A stretch of 64,000 nucleotides of DNA. Source: Legionella sp. (GTDB lineage Bacteria > Pseudomonadota > Gammaproteobacteria > Legionellales > Legionellaceae). The stretch's first letter is position 1. Every line of letters starts with the position of its first letter. Where the stretch lies: NCBI GenBank assembly GCA_031291115.1, contig JARLJQ010000037.1:1-64000 (forward strand), written 5' to 3'. This document shows, one piece after another, positions 18,703 to 28,479 of this stretch. A program made the position numbers and the translations under genes. The notes beneath the pieces were generated by a model, which saw only the letters and a program-made list of their open reading frames with translations, had not been told where the DNA came from and did not search any database.

Positions 18703-19084
18703 TACCAGCTACAACCTCTTGAGTATGATTAAAATCGAATAATAAGCTTACATTATACAACAAAGGCCTTATCACCTGATATTTTAATTTCACTGTAAAT
18801 TTATTTTCGCCATTTGGCACAATAACTAATTGATTTTCTTTTAAATTATCTAAACCATTAATTTCAAAATGCTTGTTCAAACTGCTTTTCAGTACCTCTA
18901 CATCACTATAAGAATCACCAGTCAGGCTAGTAACCGGTACGGCATTTAATCCTTTTACAGACTGGATAATTGAATAATACTGCATATAAACTGGAACCGC
19001 GCGCATGATAAGTATTGCTGCCATAATCACAACCGCCATGGTAAGCAGCATTCCAATAAACGTCATTCCATGTTGTTTTTTCAC
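18692..19084 (-). CDS. DUF4845 family membrane protein
   Basis: This 130-residue protein of unknown function has one N-terminal membrane helix ('MTFIGMLLTMAVVIMAAILI') preceded by KKQHG. The start resembles a type IV pilin leader but lacks the Glu at position 5. The rest is a small periplasmic domain with 'PVYMQYYSIIQSVK'. Proteins of this family sit between lepB and rnc across gamma-proteobacteria, and the same arrangement is seen here. A role linked to signal peptidase or membrane quality control is only a guess. Confidence 0.85.
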   Translation of the reverse strand: MKKQHGMTFIGMLLTMAVVIMAAILIMRAVPVYMQYYSIIQSVKGLNAVPVTSLTGDSYSDVEVLKSSLNKHFEINGLDNLKENQLVIVPNGENKFTVKLKYQVIRPLLYNVSLLFDFNHTQEVVAGSEN

Positions 19085-19142
19085 TGGCTGTCCTTATTCT
19101 ATCGTCACAAAATTTCTCTATACCATTTGCCCCACCACCAAT

Positions 19143-19242
19143 CCGTTCGCAGTGAGGAGGAGCAAAGCTCCGTCTCGAACTGTCTGCACCGATTGTGCCA
19201 AGCCTTCGAAACAGCGCTTAAGCGCCTCCTCAGGCCGAACGG
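19143..19242. repeat. dispersed palindromic repeat, family A copy 2
   Basis: A 100-base element begins CCGTTCGCAGTGAGGAGG and ends CCTCCTCAGGCCGAACGG. It is nearly identical to the copy at 47939-48038, including the CTGTCTGCACC centre. It occupies most of the gap between lepB and the DUF4845 gene. Confidence 0.8.
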
Positions 19243-19263
19243 ATAAGCGTTTCGGGAGATGAC

Positions 19264-20019
19264 TTAACGAATCAAATTACCTATTTTAGACCAACGAAGA
19301 CTGTCCGTTTTACCATTCCAGCTCAACCAGACCATAAAGGCCTTCCCTCTGAAATAAGAGTCAGGAACAAAACCCCAAAAACGGCTGTCGGCGCTGTCAT
19401 CACGGTTATCACCCATCATGAAGTAATTGCCTTCTGGTACCACAACATCGAAATCTACTGCGGGCATGTCCGTTCTAATAAAGATATCATGCTCGACGCC
19501 TTTTAAATTCTCTTTATATTGAGATACTGGCTTTCCAGAACTTTCATCCGTTGTGTAGCCAATAAAAGTCTGTTTCGCTTCCTGCCCGTTAATTGTTAAC
19601 ACTTTATTGTGGTAACTTATTTTGTCCCCAGGAACACCAATAACGCGTTTAATGTAATCATAAGCAGGATCAGGCGGCCAACGAAATACGGCAACTTCTC
19701 CTGTTTTAGGATTTGCAATTGGAATTATTTTTTTCTCTAAAACAGGTGCTCTTAATCCGTAAGCAAATTTATTTACAGCAACAAAATCACCAACCAGCAA
19801 AGTAGGCTCTAAAGAACCTGAAGGAATGCGAAATGGCTCAATAAGAAAAGAACGTAAAATTAAAACCACAAAAAATACGGGAAAAAAAGAACGCGAATAT
19901 TCAATAATCTTATTAGGCTTTTGATCTTTGCCACGTTTTTTTGCCCAAAACGCCACATCCAATAAATAGATAAATCCACTAATAAACGATAATACAACCA
20001 ATATCAAAGCATAATTCAT
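19264..20019 (-). CDS. lepB: signal peptidase I
   Basis: LepB removes signal peptides from Sec and Tat substrates. The 251-residue protein has an N-terminal membrane helix, a short cytoplasmic stretch (KKRGKDQKPNK) and a second helix ('FFPVFFVVLILRSFL'). The catalytic Ser is in 'RIPSGSLEPTLLVGD' and the catalytic Lys in 'DYIKRVIGVPGD'. The usual Met after the Ser is Leu here, which is a mild change. The C-terminal box 'GDNRDDSADSRFWG' is present. TAGGAT precedes the ATG. It lies downstream of lepA, 77 bases apart. Confidence 0.97.
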   Translation of the reverse strand: MNYALILVVLSFISGFIYLLDVAFWAKKRGKDQKPNKIIEYSRSFFPVFFVVLILRSFLIEPFRIPSGSLEPTLLVGDFVAVNKFAYGLRAPVLEKKIIPIANPKTGEVAVFRWPPDPAYDYIKRVIGVPGDKISYHNKVLTINGQEAKQTFIGYTTDESSGKPVSQYKENLKGVEHDIFIRTDMPAVDFDVVVPEGNYFMMGDNRDDSADSRFWGFVPDSYFRGKAFMVWLSWNGKTDSLRWSKIGNLIR

Positions 20020-20096
20020 AACATCACATCCTAATAAATTGTACTCTTGAGCCGCAACCTTGCGCCGCGCTCCGAAGAATGCGGCCGGATTAATTA

Positions 20097-21932
20097 TTAC
20101 TTCTTATTATCCGATTGGAACACAGCCATAAATGCTTCCTGCGGTATCTCCACATGACCTACTTGCTTCATGCGTTTCTTACCTTTCTTTTGCTTGTCTA
20201 ATAATTTTCGTTTACGTGACACGTCACCGCCATAACATTTGGCAATTACGTTTTTACGCAATGCTTTAACTGATTGACGGGCAATAATATGGCTTCCTAA
20301 AGCAGCCTGAATCGCGACATCAAACATTTGTCTTGGAATTAAATCACGCATCTTTTCAGCAATAATCTTGCCACGATTGTGTGCTACCGCACGATGGACA
20401 ATTATAGAAAGCGCATCAACACGCTCACTATTAATTAAGATATCCATTTTCACCAAATCAGCTTCCTGAAAACGCAAGAAGTTATAATCCAATGACGCAT
20501 AACCACGGCTAACTGATTTCAACCGATCGAAAAAGTCAGAAACCACTTCGCTCATTGGAATGTCATAAGATACAGAAACCTGACGACCACTGTAGGTCAT
20601 ATTGATCTGCACGCCGCGACGCTCAATACACAAATTAATAATGGAACCCAGATAATCTTGAGGTACTAAGATATTCGCGCGAACTATTGGCTCAAACATT
20701 TCTTTGATTTGTGTCACAGGTGGAAGATGTGAGGGATTATCAATTAATAAAGTCTCGCCTTTTTGCGTTGTTATCTGATAAACCACTGTCGGTGCTGTAG
20801 AAATCAAATCCAGATTGTATTCGCGCTCTAAGCGCTCTTGAACGATCTCCATATGCAGCATACCCAAGAAACCGCAACGGAAACCAAAGCCTAAAGCTTC
20901 TGAAGATTCAGGCTCATAAAATAATGATGCGTCATTAAGACTTAATTTGGCCAAAGCTTCGCGGAATGCTTCAAAATCATCAGAACTGATTGGGAATAAA
21001 CCGGCATAAACCTGAGGTTTTACTCGTTGGAATCCTGGCAGAGCTTTATCAGCCTGATTTCGTTCCAGAGTTAGAGTATCACCCACTGGCGCGCCTTGAA
21101 TTTCTTTAATTCCGGCAACTACATAACCTACTTCACCTGCATGCAAAGCATCAAGTTTGGTACGCTTGGGTGTAAAGATGCCAACCTGATCTACTTCATA
21201 AGAACGGCCAGTAGACATAACACGCATCTTATCGCCTTTACGAATCACGCCATTCATAATACGTACCAAGGATACAACACCAAGATAACTATCAAACCAA
21301 GAGTCAATAATCAACGCTTGTAATGGCTTTGTAACATCCCCTTCCGGAGGAGGAATTTGCGTCACTAAGGCTTCAAGAACCTCTTCAACACCAATACCAC
21401 TTTTAGCACTGGCTCTTATTGCATCGTGTGCATCAAGACCAATAATGTCTTCAATTTCTGCAATAACTCGATCCGGCTCTGCTTGCGGTAAATCGATTTT
21501 ATTCAATACAGGTAAAACAAATAAGGATTGGTCAATAGCGGTATAACACACGGCTACAGTTTGTGCTTCAACACCTTGAGCCGCGTCAACAACCAACAGC
21601 GCACCTTCGCAAGCGGCTAAAGATCGTGATACCTCGTAGCTGAAATCCACATGCCCTGGCGTATCAATAAAATTCAATAAGTATACTTTGCCGTCTTTGG
21701 CTGTATAGTTTAATGACACACACTGAGCTTTAATAGTAATGCCTCGCTCACGTTCAATGTCCATAGAGTCAAGAACCTGCGCACTCATCTCGCGCTCAGT
21801 CAAGCCGCCACAAACCTGAATAAATCGATCAGCCAAGGTAGATTTACCATGATCGATATGGGCAATAATTGAAAAATTACGAATTCGCTTTAAATCATTC
21901 AACTCAGAAAACCTTTTTTGCAAATAGCGCAT
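20097..21932 (-). CDS. lepA: elongation factor 4 (LepA)
   Basis: LepA is a ribosome-associated GTPase that influences translation initiation and back-translocation. It shows G1 'AHIDHGKST', G3 'DTPGHVDF' and G4 'NKID', followed by domains II, III and V and the LepA-specific C-terminal domain with '[13 protein letters not shown]'. Reading from ATG 21932 gives 611 residues. A TTG 36 bases further in, preceded by AAAAGG, would give [13 protein letters not shown], closer to the usual LepA N-terminus, so the true start is uncertain. It heads the lepA-lepB-DUF4845-rnc group. Confidence 0.97.
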   Translation of the reverse strand: MRYLQKRFSELNDLKRIRNFSIIAHIDHGKSTLADRFIQVCGGLTEREMSAQVLDSMDIERERGITIKAQCVSLNYTAKDGKVYLLNFIDTPGHVDFSYEVSRSLAACEGALLVVDAAQGVEAQTVAVCYTAIDQSLFVLPVLNKIDLPQAEPDRVIAEIEDIIGLDAHDAIRASAKSGIGVEEVLEALVTQIPPPEGDVTKPLQALIIDSWFDSYLGVVSLVRIMNGVIRKGDKMRVMSTGRSYEVDQVGIFTPKRTKLDALHAGEVGYVVAGIKEIQGAPVGDTLTLERNQADKALPGFQRVKPQVYAGLFPISSDDFEAFREALAKLSLNDASLFYEPESSEALGFGFRCGFLGMLHMEIVQERLEREYNLDLISTAPTVVYQITTQKGETLLIDNPSHLPPVTQIKEMFEPIVRANILVPQDYLGSIINLCIERRGVQINMTYSGRQVSVSYDIPMSEVVSDFFDRLKSVSRGYASLDYNFLRFQEADLVKMDILINSERVDALSIIVHRAVAHNRGKIIAEKMRDLIPRQMFDVAIQAALGSHIIARQSVKALRKNVIAKCYGGDVSRKRKLLDKQKKGKKRMKQVGHVEIPQEAFMAVFQSDNKK

Positions 21933-22033
21933 TCTAGCTTAAATACGCGCGCGCTTAAAGTAATTACAAAAATTTGCTAATATCCCGCATTTTTAATAAA
22001 ATTTGTGCCTCTCTTCAAATTTCGGGATGTACA

Positions 22034-23056
22034 ATGCAACGAACAAGCTGGTTGGGTTTTAGTTTACTCGCATTACTTTTTCTTTCCTTCTCAACTTATG
22101 CAGAAACTGCATTCACACAACGAAAAGACGTGCAGGCTTTTATTAACAAAATGGTGAAAGAACATCATTTTACTGCCAAAGAACTTACTGCTACTTTAAA
22201 ACAAGTCAAATTACAGCCTCAAATTATCGACTCCATGGAAAGACCCTATGAGAAGAAAAATTGGGATGTCTACCGAGATATTTTCCTCACTCAGGCACGT
22301 GTAAGCGGCGGATTAAATTACTGGACCGCGAACAGAACAATGCTTGAAAAAGCGCAGAAAAAATACGGTGTGCCGCCAGAAATCATTATTGCAATTTTGG
22401 GTGTAGAAACATTATACGGTGAGCGCCAAGGTGATAATCGCGTTTTAGATGCATTAGCTACTCTTGCTTTTAACTACCCCAAACGTTCAGCTTACTTCAC
22501 TCATGAGTTAAAAGAATATTTATTACTCTGTCGCGAGCATAAAGTTCCTGCAACCGAATATAAAGGCTCCTACGCTGGTGCTATAGGTCAACCGCAATTC
22601 ATGCCCAGCAGCTACCGAAATTTTGCTGTGGATTTTCACAATAAAGGAATACGTGACCTAGTGAATAACAACGATGATACCATTGCCAGTATTGCAAATT
22701 ATTTCAAAGCTCATGGCTGGACCACTAATGCAGGTGTGGCACAAAATGCCAAGCTGATTGGTACACGTTACAAAAACTTGCAAATAAACCCAAGAAGAGC
22801 AAACTATACTTATTCTCAGTTATTAGCTAACGGAGTCAAACCAATTACTGCAGCGCAAAATCATCCTGCGCGCGCGGCATTAATTGAATTAATGACTTCT
22901 CAAGGGAAAGAGTACTGGGTGGCATACCCTAACTTCTTTGTGATTACCCGATATAACTCAAGCCCACAATACGCGCTTGCAGTGTATCTTTTATCACAAC
23001 AATTAAAATCACAATGGGTAGCAATGAATATAAAAAAACATAGAGAATACACCTAG
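22034..23056 (+). CDS. mltB: lytic murein transglycosylase B
   Basis: MltB cleaves peptidoglycan to 1,6-anhydromuropeptides. From ATG 22034 (MQRTSWLGF, with GGGATG upstream) the product has 340 residues. A cleavable signal peptide ends near 'STYAETAF'; there is no lipobox Cys, so it is probably soluble in the periplasm like some MltB homologues. The catalytic Glu is in 'ILGVETLYGERQGD', and the 'GAIGQPQFMPSSYRNFAVD' family box follows. A longer upstream frame (from 21974) has no good ribosome site. Its stop overlaps the GTG start of the gspL-like gene, so the three genes probably form one transcript. Confidence 0.92.
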   Translation: MQRTSWLGFSLLALLFLSFSTYAETAFTQRKDVQAFINKMVKEHHFTAKELTATLKQVKLQPQIIDSMERPYEKKNWDVYRDIFLTQARVSGGLNYWTANRTMLEKAQKKYGVPPEIIIAILGVETLYGERQGDNRVLDALATLAFNYPKRSAYFTHELKEYLLLCREHKVPATEYKGSYAGAIGQPQFMPSSYRNFAVDFHNKGIRDLVNNNDDTIASIANYFKAHGWTTNAGVAQNAKLIGTRYKNLQINPRRANYTYSQLLANGVKPITAAQNHPARAALIELMTSQGKEYWVAYPNFFVITRYNSSPQYALAVYLLSQQLKSQWVAMNIKKHREYT

Positions 23057-24195
23057 TGGATACTATTTTTCTATTCACCAAGCATCTTAATGATGAAGGC
23101 TGTTTTTGTCTGAAGCTCGATTCGGAAGGCGCGTTAAGCGCGCCACCCGCTCAACGAAGCTTTGCTGAAATCCAAACCTTACAAAATGATTGCGACACTT
23201 TAGTTATTGAAACAGCTACTAATACCAGTCTATTGGATCTCGAATTGTCCTGGCTTCCAGAGAGAAAAGCCAGGCTAGCAATTCCTTACGCGCTGGAAGA
23301 TAAACTGGCACAATCGGTAAATGAGCTCCATTTTGTTTTTGATAAAACGCATTATCAAAATAATCGTTATCTGATTGCTGTAATAAGCAAACTAAGAATT
23401 CATTACATCATGCAGTTGCTTATTGAGAAGGACATTGATTTTTCAGCCATTACGTTGGATTGGTTTGCTTTAAAGTCACAAGAACTCTGTGTGAGTGAAT
23501 CTACGTTACTGGTGCATGCCGATGATTTTAAAGGAGCACTTTCGGGTGAGTTAGCTGAGTCGTATATTAAAAATCATCCCATATCCCCCCCTCTACTCTT
23601 TTCAGACAGCCAAATAAAACATGATCCGGACTTACCCATAAGCGAAGAGAATTCCTGCACCTGGATTGCTCAAAGAATCTTAAAATCAAAATTTATGAAT
23701 CTTTGCCAGGGTGAAATTCAGCATGGAAACAAGTCGGACTGGATTAAAAAAGGCTATCAATTAGCCGGAGCGCTGTTTTGTCTTTGGTTAGTCTCGCTTG
23801 CTGCAGTTAATGCCATTAATTTGCATATGCTAAATAAGAAAACAGCTGAAGTTGATGAACAAATTGCGGTGATTTATCATGAATTTTTCCCTGATTCAAA
23901 ACAAGTTATCAGCCCTAAATTTCGTATCACGCAGCTGTTGAAAAGCAATAATAATGAAGATCAAACCCGCTTTTGGTTTTTACTCAAGCAGTTTTCCAAG
24001 GTAATGAAAAACGATCAAATAACCCTTGAGCAACTTCGTTATCAGAATAAAACCTTGTCTGTAACTATAGTAAGCTCTGATTTCTCCAGTTTAGAAAAAC
24101 TGGAAAACAAACTGAAACAATCACAACTTAATGTCAGACAAACTCAAGCATCAACGCACGAGCAACAAGTTGTCGCTACCCTGGAGTTAACGTGA
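23056..24195 (+). CDS. lspL: type II secretion protein L (GspL/LspL)
   Basis: GspL links the cytoplasmic ATPase GspE to the inner-membrane platform of the type II secretion system. The 379-residue product has the actin-like cytoplasmic domain with the GspL box 'LAIPYALEDKLAQSVNELHF', a membrane helix near residue 235 ('LAGALFCLWLVSLAAV') and a ferredoxin-like periplasmic domain at the end. It starts with GTG and overlaps both neighbours. In Legionella the lsp genes are spread over several loci, with lspL and lspM as a separate pair, which fits what is seen here. Confidence 0.85.
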   Translation: MDTIFLFTKHLNDEGCFCLKLDSEGALSAPPAQRSFAEIQTLQNDCDTLVIETATNTSLLDLELSWLPERKARLAIPYALEDKLAQSVNELHFVFDKTHYQNNRYLIAVISKLRIHYIMQLLIEKDIDFSAITLDWFALKSQELCVSESTLLVHADDFKGALSGELAESYIKNHPISPPLLFSDSQIKHDPDLPISEENSCTWIAQRILKSKFMNLCQGEIQHGNKSDWIKKGYQLAGALFCLWLVSLAAVNAINLHMLNKKTAEVDEQIAVIYHEFFPDSKQVISPKFRITQLLKSNNNEDQTRFWFLLKQFSKVMKNDQITLEQLRYQNKTLSVTIVSSDFSSLEKLENKLKQSQLNVRQTQASTHEQQVVATLELT

Positions 24196-24662
24196 AATCT
24201 TATTGGAACACATTAAACGAAAGAGAACGCTGGATGGTTGTTGCGGCAGTTATATGCGCGATTCTTTATTGCTATTATTTATTTGTTTACGCGCCACTAG
24301 AGCGTCAGGTTACCCAGAAATCCTCGCAACTAGTGGAAAAAGTAACTACGTTAGAGTGGATGAAAAAGGTTAAACAACAAAATCATAAGTCTAAAAAGAA
24401 ACAAAGCGTAGATAACAGCCAACTGCTTACGATTTTAGCAACACAGCTTAAAGACGATGCGACATTGAAATTTCCTTATCAGTTACAACAAACTGGTTCG
24501 GGCGAGATTCAATTAACCTTTGATGCGGTGGCATTTAATTTATTTGTTGCCTGGTTAGAAAAAATCAGTGAAAAATATGCGGTTAATTTAAAGCAATTTA
24601 ATGCCGAACGTACTCCAACACCTGGTGTTGCGCATATAACGATATTGATTAGTGCGGTTTGA
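24192..24662 (+). CDS. lspM: type II secretion protein M (GspM/LspM)
   Basis: GspM is a bitopic inner-membrane partner of GspL. The 156-residue product starts 'MKSYWNTLNERERWMV', matching the GspM pattern of a short amphipathic N-terminus. One membrane helix follows (residues 17-35), then a coiled segment and a small ferredoxin-like domain with 'IQLTFDAVAFNLFVAWLEK'. It overlaps the end of the gspL gene by four bases (ATGA). Confidence 0.85.
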   Translation: MKSYWNTLNERERWMVVAAVICAILYCYYLFVYAPLERQVTQKSSQLVEKVTTLEWMKKVKQQNHKSKKKQSVDNSQLLTILATQLKDDATLKFPYQLQQTGSGEIQLTFDAVAFNLFVAWLEKISEKYAVNLKQFNAERTPTPGVAHITILISAV

Positions 24663-24670
24663 ATTATTTC

Positions 24671-24799
24671 CCTTCTCCCGTTTTAGAAGGTGGCGCGTAG
24701 CGACGGATGAGGGGCTTTTGTCGTGGAACAAAGCTATTACAAGCCACAATCAACACCCTCATCCGCCCTTGCGGGCACCTTCTCCCAGACGGGAGAAGG
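24671..24799. repeat. 129-bp imperfect inverted repeat
   Basis: The arms CCTTCTCCCG...GGATGAGGG and CCCTCATCC...CGGGAGAAGG pair over about 43 bases with mismatches. It sits in the gap between gspM and the convergent SPOR-lipoprotein gene, where it could end transcription from both sides. No ORF is present. Confidence 0.75.
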
Positions 24800-24840
24800 A
24801 ATAAACTCCGTGACCTTCGACTAAGCTCAGAACCATGCCT

Positions 24841-25385
24841 TTAATGCTGCACACTACCCCAATTTTTAACCGATGCACCGTTTTTCACATCAGCAGGCAA
24901 AGCATCTAAAGCCTTTTGCGCGTCTTCTGCATTGCTGTACGAACCTAGACTCCGCGATAATACTCTTTACCACCTTGTTGGTATTTCACTTGGGCCATGC
25001 GATCGTTTTTAGGTGCTTTATAAAGCTTTTGTGCTACTTGCGAGGCTTTATCGCCATTTGCCAGTTCAATTGTATACGACTGCGGACTTTGGCTGTCAAC
25101 CCAACTTTGATCTCTGTCATGGAACGATACAGGAGAGCGCATTTCACCTACATGATACGAATCAGGAACTACAACGTCCTGTTTCGGCTGGTTGTTGTCA
25201 CTGTATTTATAATTAGTATTATAAGCAGACGCATTAGAACTATTATAACGATACATTTGATTATCATCATATGAAGAATAAGCAGGATAATTCAGGCTTT
25301 TACTGGTACTGTCTTCCATAATCATACAGGAGGACAAGCCTAAGGCACAAAGTCCTACAACAGTGAATTTCATTTTATTATTCAT
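24841..25385 (-). pseudogene. SPOR-domain lipoprotein, frameshifted near 24950-24956
   Basis: The N-terminus has a signal peptide with lipobox LGLSSC, so the mature protein would be a lipoprotein. A low-complexity Ser/Tyr/Asn region follows, and then a C-terminal SPOR domain that binds denuded glycan at division sites ('SYTIELANGDKASQVAQKL', 'VKYQQGGKEYYR'). The frame stops at 24945 after YYRGV. One base out of frame, the domain continues 'SLGSYSNAEDAQKALDALP' and ends at a TAA at 24841-24843. A single-base deletion near the CGCGG at 24951-24956 explains this. It may be a real mutation that truncates the domain or a sequencing error. The whole product would be about 181 residues. Confidence 0.82.
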
Positions 25386-25520
25386 TATTATTCCCCTGAT
25401 TTAGTACTACTCCTATCTACAGTTATCTACACAATTCGAAAAAACTTTAGAAATTTGGGTTGTTTACCTACAAACTATGGCTTACAGTAACTGTTTTTAC
25501 ACTGTGATACGGCAAAATTT

Positions 25521-26846
25521 ATGTGGACTCATCGATGCTCAGGACAAACAAACCAGCGTGGCTCTCACGATCATCGTGATCCTTACGAACGAGACAGAAC
25601 ACGCGTTATCCACTGCCCCGCTTTTCGCAGATTACAAAGAAAAACGCAGATTTTAGGCACCGATGAAGGTGACTTCCATCGTACACGACTAACCCATTCT
25701 TTAGAAGTCGATTCAATTGGTCGAAGCATAGTACGCAATCTGATGATAAACCAGGATAAACACGTCGTACTAGCTGGTTTATTGCCAAATGATGATTTAA
25801 TTTCTGTTATTTGTTTACTGCATGACATCGGCCACCCCCCTTTTGGCCATGGTGGTGAAGTAGCACTTAATTACATGATGCGCCATTACGGAGGCTTTGA
25901 AGGCAATGGCCAAACACTGCGACTACTCACCAAAGTAGAAAGCAGTTACGGTGCTTTCGGACTGGATTTAACCAGACGTGCCTTGCTTGGTATTTTAAAA
26001 TATCCCGTCAGCCGCTCCTCTGTAGTAGCACCTGATCAACCACCTGTACATGAGTCAATTCATAAGACTATTAAAGTCAACGATTGGCTGCCTCCAAAAG
26101 CTTATTTTGATTGCGAGCAACCTCAAGTTGATTGGTTATTAGCTCCTTTTTCCAATAAAGACAGAGAATTATTCCAATCTTTATCCCTAGCTCCTGCAGG
26201 AACAAAAGCAGGAAAATCCGCCTATCACAGTTTTGACTGCTCGATTATGGATACGGCGGATGATATTGCTTATGGGGTCCATGATCTTGAGGATGCAATT
26301 CATTTACGCCTTATTAATCCAGCTCACCTGGACACACCTGAATTCAGGCGTCTATTAAACGAAACGTCTTTAGCAGAACAACAAGACCGTATCATTAATT
26401 CATTATTTTCTCATGATCTGTGTTTAAGAAAACAAACAATTGGTGAAATGGTTAATTATTTTATTACCTCAACGCAAATTATTGTAACTAATGAAGCCTT
26501 TGAAGATAATTTATTAAAATACAATATTGCTTTAATCCCTGAAGCTGCTGCCCTGCTTAACTATTTAATGCAATGTATTTATCATAATGTAATTGATTCG
26601 CAAGAGGCACGTACCTTTGAATACGGCGGCCAAACCGTTGTCTTACGTTTATTTGATGCCATCAGCTCGAATCCAGGCAGCTTATTAGATAATAAAAATC
26701 GCGAGTTGTTTAAGCAAGCAGAAGATGAAACAGCGGCTTATCGTACCGTTTGTGATTATTTAGCGAATATGACTGATGAATACGCATACAGAATGCATGA
26801 ACGACTATTTGGATTTAATACAAGAACGATTTTTGAAAGACTATAA
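25521..26846 (+). CDS. dgt: dGTPase-like deoxynucleotide triphosphohydrolase
   Basis: Dgt-type enzymes hydrolyse dNTPs to the nucleoside and tripolyphosphate. The 441-residue product has the HD domain: 'RTRLTHSLEVDSIGRSI' gives the first His, 'CLLHDIGHPPFGHGGE' the HD pair, and 'MDTADDIAYGVHDLEDAI' the final Asp. It starts MWTHRCSGQTNQRG at 25521. The Dgt family box 'RDPYERDRTRVIHCPAFRRL' (written DPYERDRTR then HCPAFRRL in the sequence) lies near residue 25. It is probably monocistronic and is followed by tRNA genes on the other strand. Confidence 0.93.
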   Translation: MWTHRCSGQTNQRGSHDHRDPYERDRTRVIHCPAFRRLQRKTQILGTDEGDFHRTRLTHSLEVDSIGRSIVRNLMINQDKHVVLAGLLPNDDLISVICLLHDIGHPPFGHGGEVALNYMMRHYGGFEGNGQTLRLLTKVESSYGAFGLDLTRRALLGILKYPVSRSSVVAPDQPPVHESIHKTIKVNDWLPPKAYFDCEQPQVDWLLAPFSNKDRELFQSLSLAPAGTKAGKSAYHSFDCSIMDTADDIAYGVHDLEDAIHLRLINPAHLDTPEFRRLLNETSLAEQQDRIINSLFSHDLCLRKQTIGEMVNYFITSTQIIVTNEAFEDNLLKYNIALIPEAAALLNYLMQCIYHNVIDSQEARTFEYGGQTVVLRLFDAISSNPGSLLDNKNRELFKQAEDETAAYRTVCDYLANMTDEYAYRMHERLFGFNTRTIFERL

Positions 26847-26872
26847 GAATATAGAACCCGTGATGCCAGAAA

Positions 26873-26948
26873 TGGCGTCCCCAAGGGGGTTCGAACCCCT
26901 GTTACCGCCGTGAAAGGGCAGTGTCCTAGGCCGCTAGACGATGGGGAC
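26873..26948 (-). tRNA. tRNA-Glu (TTC), copy 1
   Basis: A 76-base tRNA with encoded CCA, GTCCCCA/TGGGGAC acceptor stem and anticodon TTC in CCTTTCACG. It differs from the second copy by one base in the D-arm region. Confidence 0.95.
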
Positions 26949-27012
26949 CTGGAACTAATTGTACTACTTTTTTCTACTTCTCACTACTTTACTACTACTT
27001 CAACACCAAAAA

Positions 27013-27088
27013 TGGCGTCCCCAAGGGGGTTCGAACCCCTGTTACCGCCGTGAAAGGGCAGTGTCCTAGGCCACTAGACGATGGGGAC
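27013..27088 (-). tRNA. tRNA-Glu (TTC), copy 2
   Basis: A 76-base tRNA with encoded CCA and TTC anticodon. It is a tandem near-identical copy of the gene at 26873, with a spacer of 64 bases. Confidence 0.95.
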
Positions 27089-27125
27089 CTTGAACGTTTT
27101 CTCCATCAACATACTAAGATGTTGA

Positions 27126-27201
<76 letters not shown>

Positions 27202-27396
27202 AAAATTAGGTTCGCATTTTAATGACCAAGCCTTATCCTGTCAAGCAATTTTTAATATTTTTGTTAAATCTGTCTTTGTAGCCCAACTCAAAATTACAGC
27301 GCCCTCTTAATTTTTATTTTCAGGCTTGTATTGCACTTTAAATTTTGTTTTAATCGGCCTGTGTTTGTCAAATAACACCTATGGATAAAATGTAAG

Positions 27397-27419
27397 CTTG
27401 TATTGTTTGTTAATACAAG
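27397..27419. promoter_or_regulatory. inverted repeat ahead of the flagellar operon, possible operator
   Basis: CTTGTATT-GTTTGTT-AATACAAG is a perfect eight-base inverted repeat about 40 bases before the fliQ start. Upstream of it, TTGTCA (27365-27370) and TAAAAT (27386-27391) could be a sigma-70-like promoter, but the spacer is only 15 bases. I see no sigma-54 (GG-N10-GC) or sigma-28 box in the gap 27202-27460. If the promoter is real, the repeat would lie just after the start of transcription, where a repressor could act. Confidence 0.35.
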
Positions 27420-27460
27420 TTGGATACTGCAAGTTAGAAACTAATGGAAAACGGATTATA

Positions 27461-27733
27461 ATGTCTAACGATTTAGCTATTTACTTAAGCAAACAATTAC
27501 TTTGGCACGCCCTGCTTATTGCGGCGCCCGTCATCCTGGTTGCCCTAATCAGCGGCTTGCTTATTTCCATACTTCAAGTAGTCACTCAAATTCAGGATTC
27601 AAGCCTGAGCTTTGTTCCCAAAATTTTAGCCGTAGTATTAATGCTCATGCTTTGTGGTGGATGGATGCTGCATTCGTTGGTTGAATTTGCACAAACCATT
27701 ATCTTAAATATTCCAGAGGCGATAAAATCATGA
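27461..27733 (+). CDS. fliQ: flagellar export-gate protein FliQ
   Basis: FliQ wraps around the FliP-FliR core of the flagellar type III export gate. From ATG 27461 (MSNDLAIYLSKQLLWH) the product has 90 residues, the usual length, with two membrane helices and the pattern 'LLISILQVVTQIQDSSLSFVPK' (given here as LLISILQVVTQ then IQDSSLSFVPK). A longer frame from 27398 would run through the inverted repeat and has no family support. It opens the 24-gene flagellar cluster and shares ATGA with fliR. Confidence 0.95.
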   Translation: MSNDLAIYLSKQLLWHALLIAAPVILVALISGLLISILQVVTQIQDSSLSFVPKILAVVLMLMLCGGWMLHSLVEFAQTIILNIPEAIKS

Positions 27734-28479
27734 CTTTATCCCTGCCCTGGCTTAGTAGTTTATTTTTTATCACCATCAGATTAGGCACTGTATTACTATT
27801 CACCCCCATCCAAGCAATACGCCAATTACCCATTCATGCACGCCTTATGTTTCTTTTTACTTTGAGTATGCTCCTCGTTAATTACGTGCCACCTCAAGCT
27901 GAATTAACTAATAACGCCCTTCTTTTAGGAGGGCTTGCTGAATTTTCTAATGGGTTAATTTTATCAACCAGTATTTATGCAGCCTTTGCTGTATTCCAAA
28001 TCGCAGGACAACTTATTGATAACAGTACGGGCTTTAATGCTACAGCGGTGTTTAACCCAAATGAACACAGCCAGGAACCATTAACAAGCCATCTTTTATC
28101 CATGTTGGCCGTCTTATTCTTTTTTAGTCTGGATGGGCATCAATGGCTCTTTAAAGGATTGGCTTATTCTTTTCTTATTATTCCCCCTGGAACACTCAGC
28201 TTACTTGCTGGCTTTAAACCCGTTATGAAACAGTTTGGGTTTATGTTTAGTATGGCCTTTATGATTGCAAGCCCCATTATTTTGGCCTTGCTTGCTATTG
28301 ATTTATGTGGCGCGCTTATTACCCGTAACATGCCACAAGTGAGTACGTATTTCCTCACCTTACCGATCAAAATACTGTTTGGCCTGTTTCTATTAATTAT
28401 GGTTTTAGGTTATATCAACCCGATAAGCAATCAAGTCTTCACCCACTGTTTTCAAGTATGGCAGGAGCTTATGTCATGA
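27730..28479 (+). CDS. fliR: flagellar export-gate protein FliR
   Basis: FliR is one subunit of the FliP5-FliQ4-FliR1 gate. The 249-residue protein has about six membrane helices, with the FliR patterns 'TIRLGTVLLFTPI' (from ITIRLGTV) near residue 15 and 'FQIAGQLIDNSTGFNATAVF' near residue 96. It overlaps fliQ and flhB by four bases each, so translation is probably coupled. Confidence 0.94.
   Translation: MTLSLPWLSSLFFITIRLGTVLLFTPIQAIRQLPIHARLMFLFTLSMLLVNYVPPQAELTNNALLLGGLAEFSNGLILSTSIYAAFAVFQIAGQLIDNSTGFNATAVFNPNEHSQEPLTSHLLSMLAVLFFFSLDGHQWLFKGLAYSFLIIPPGTLSLLAGFKPVMKQFGFMFSMAFMIASPIILALLAIDLCGALITRNMPQVSTYFLTLPIKILFGLFLLIMVLGYINPISNQVFTHCFQVWQELMS

Noticed and set aside
24873-25274. Plus-strand ORF of 133 codons
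   Set aside because: It is the shadow of the frameshifted SPOR lipoprotein gene, whose two frames both have family motifs.
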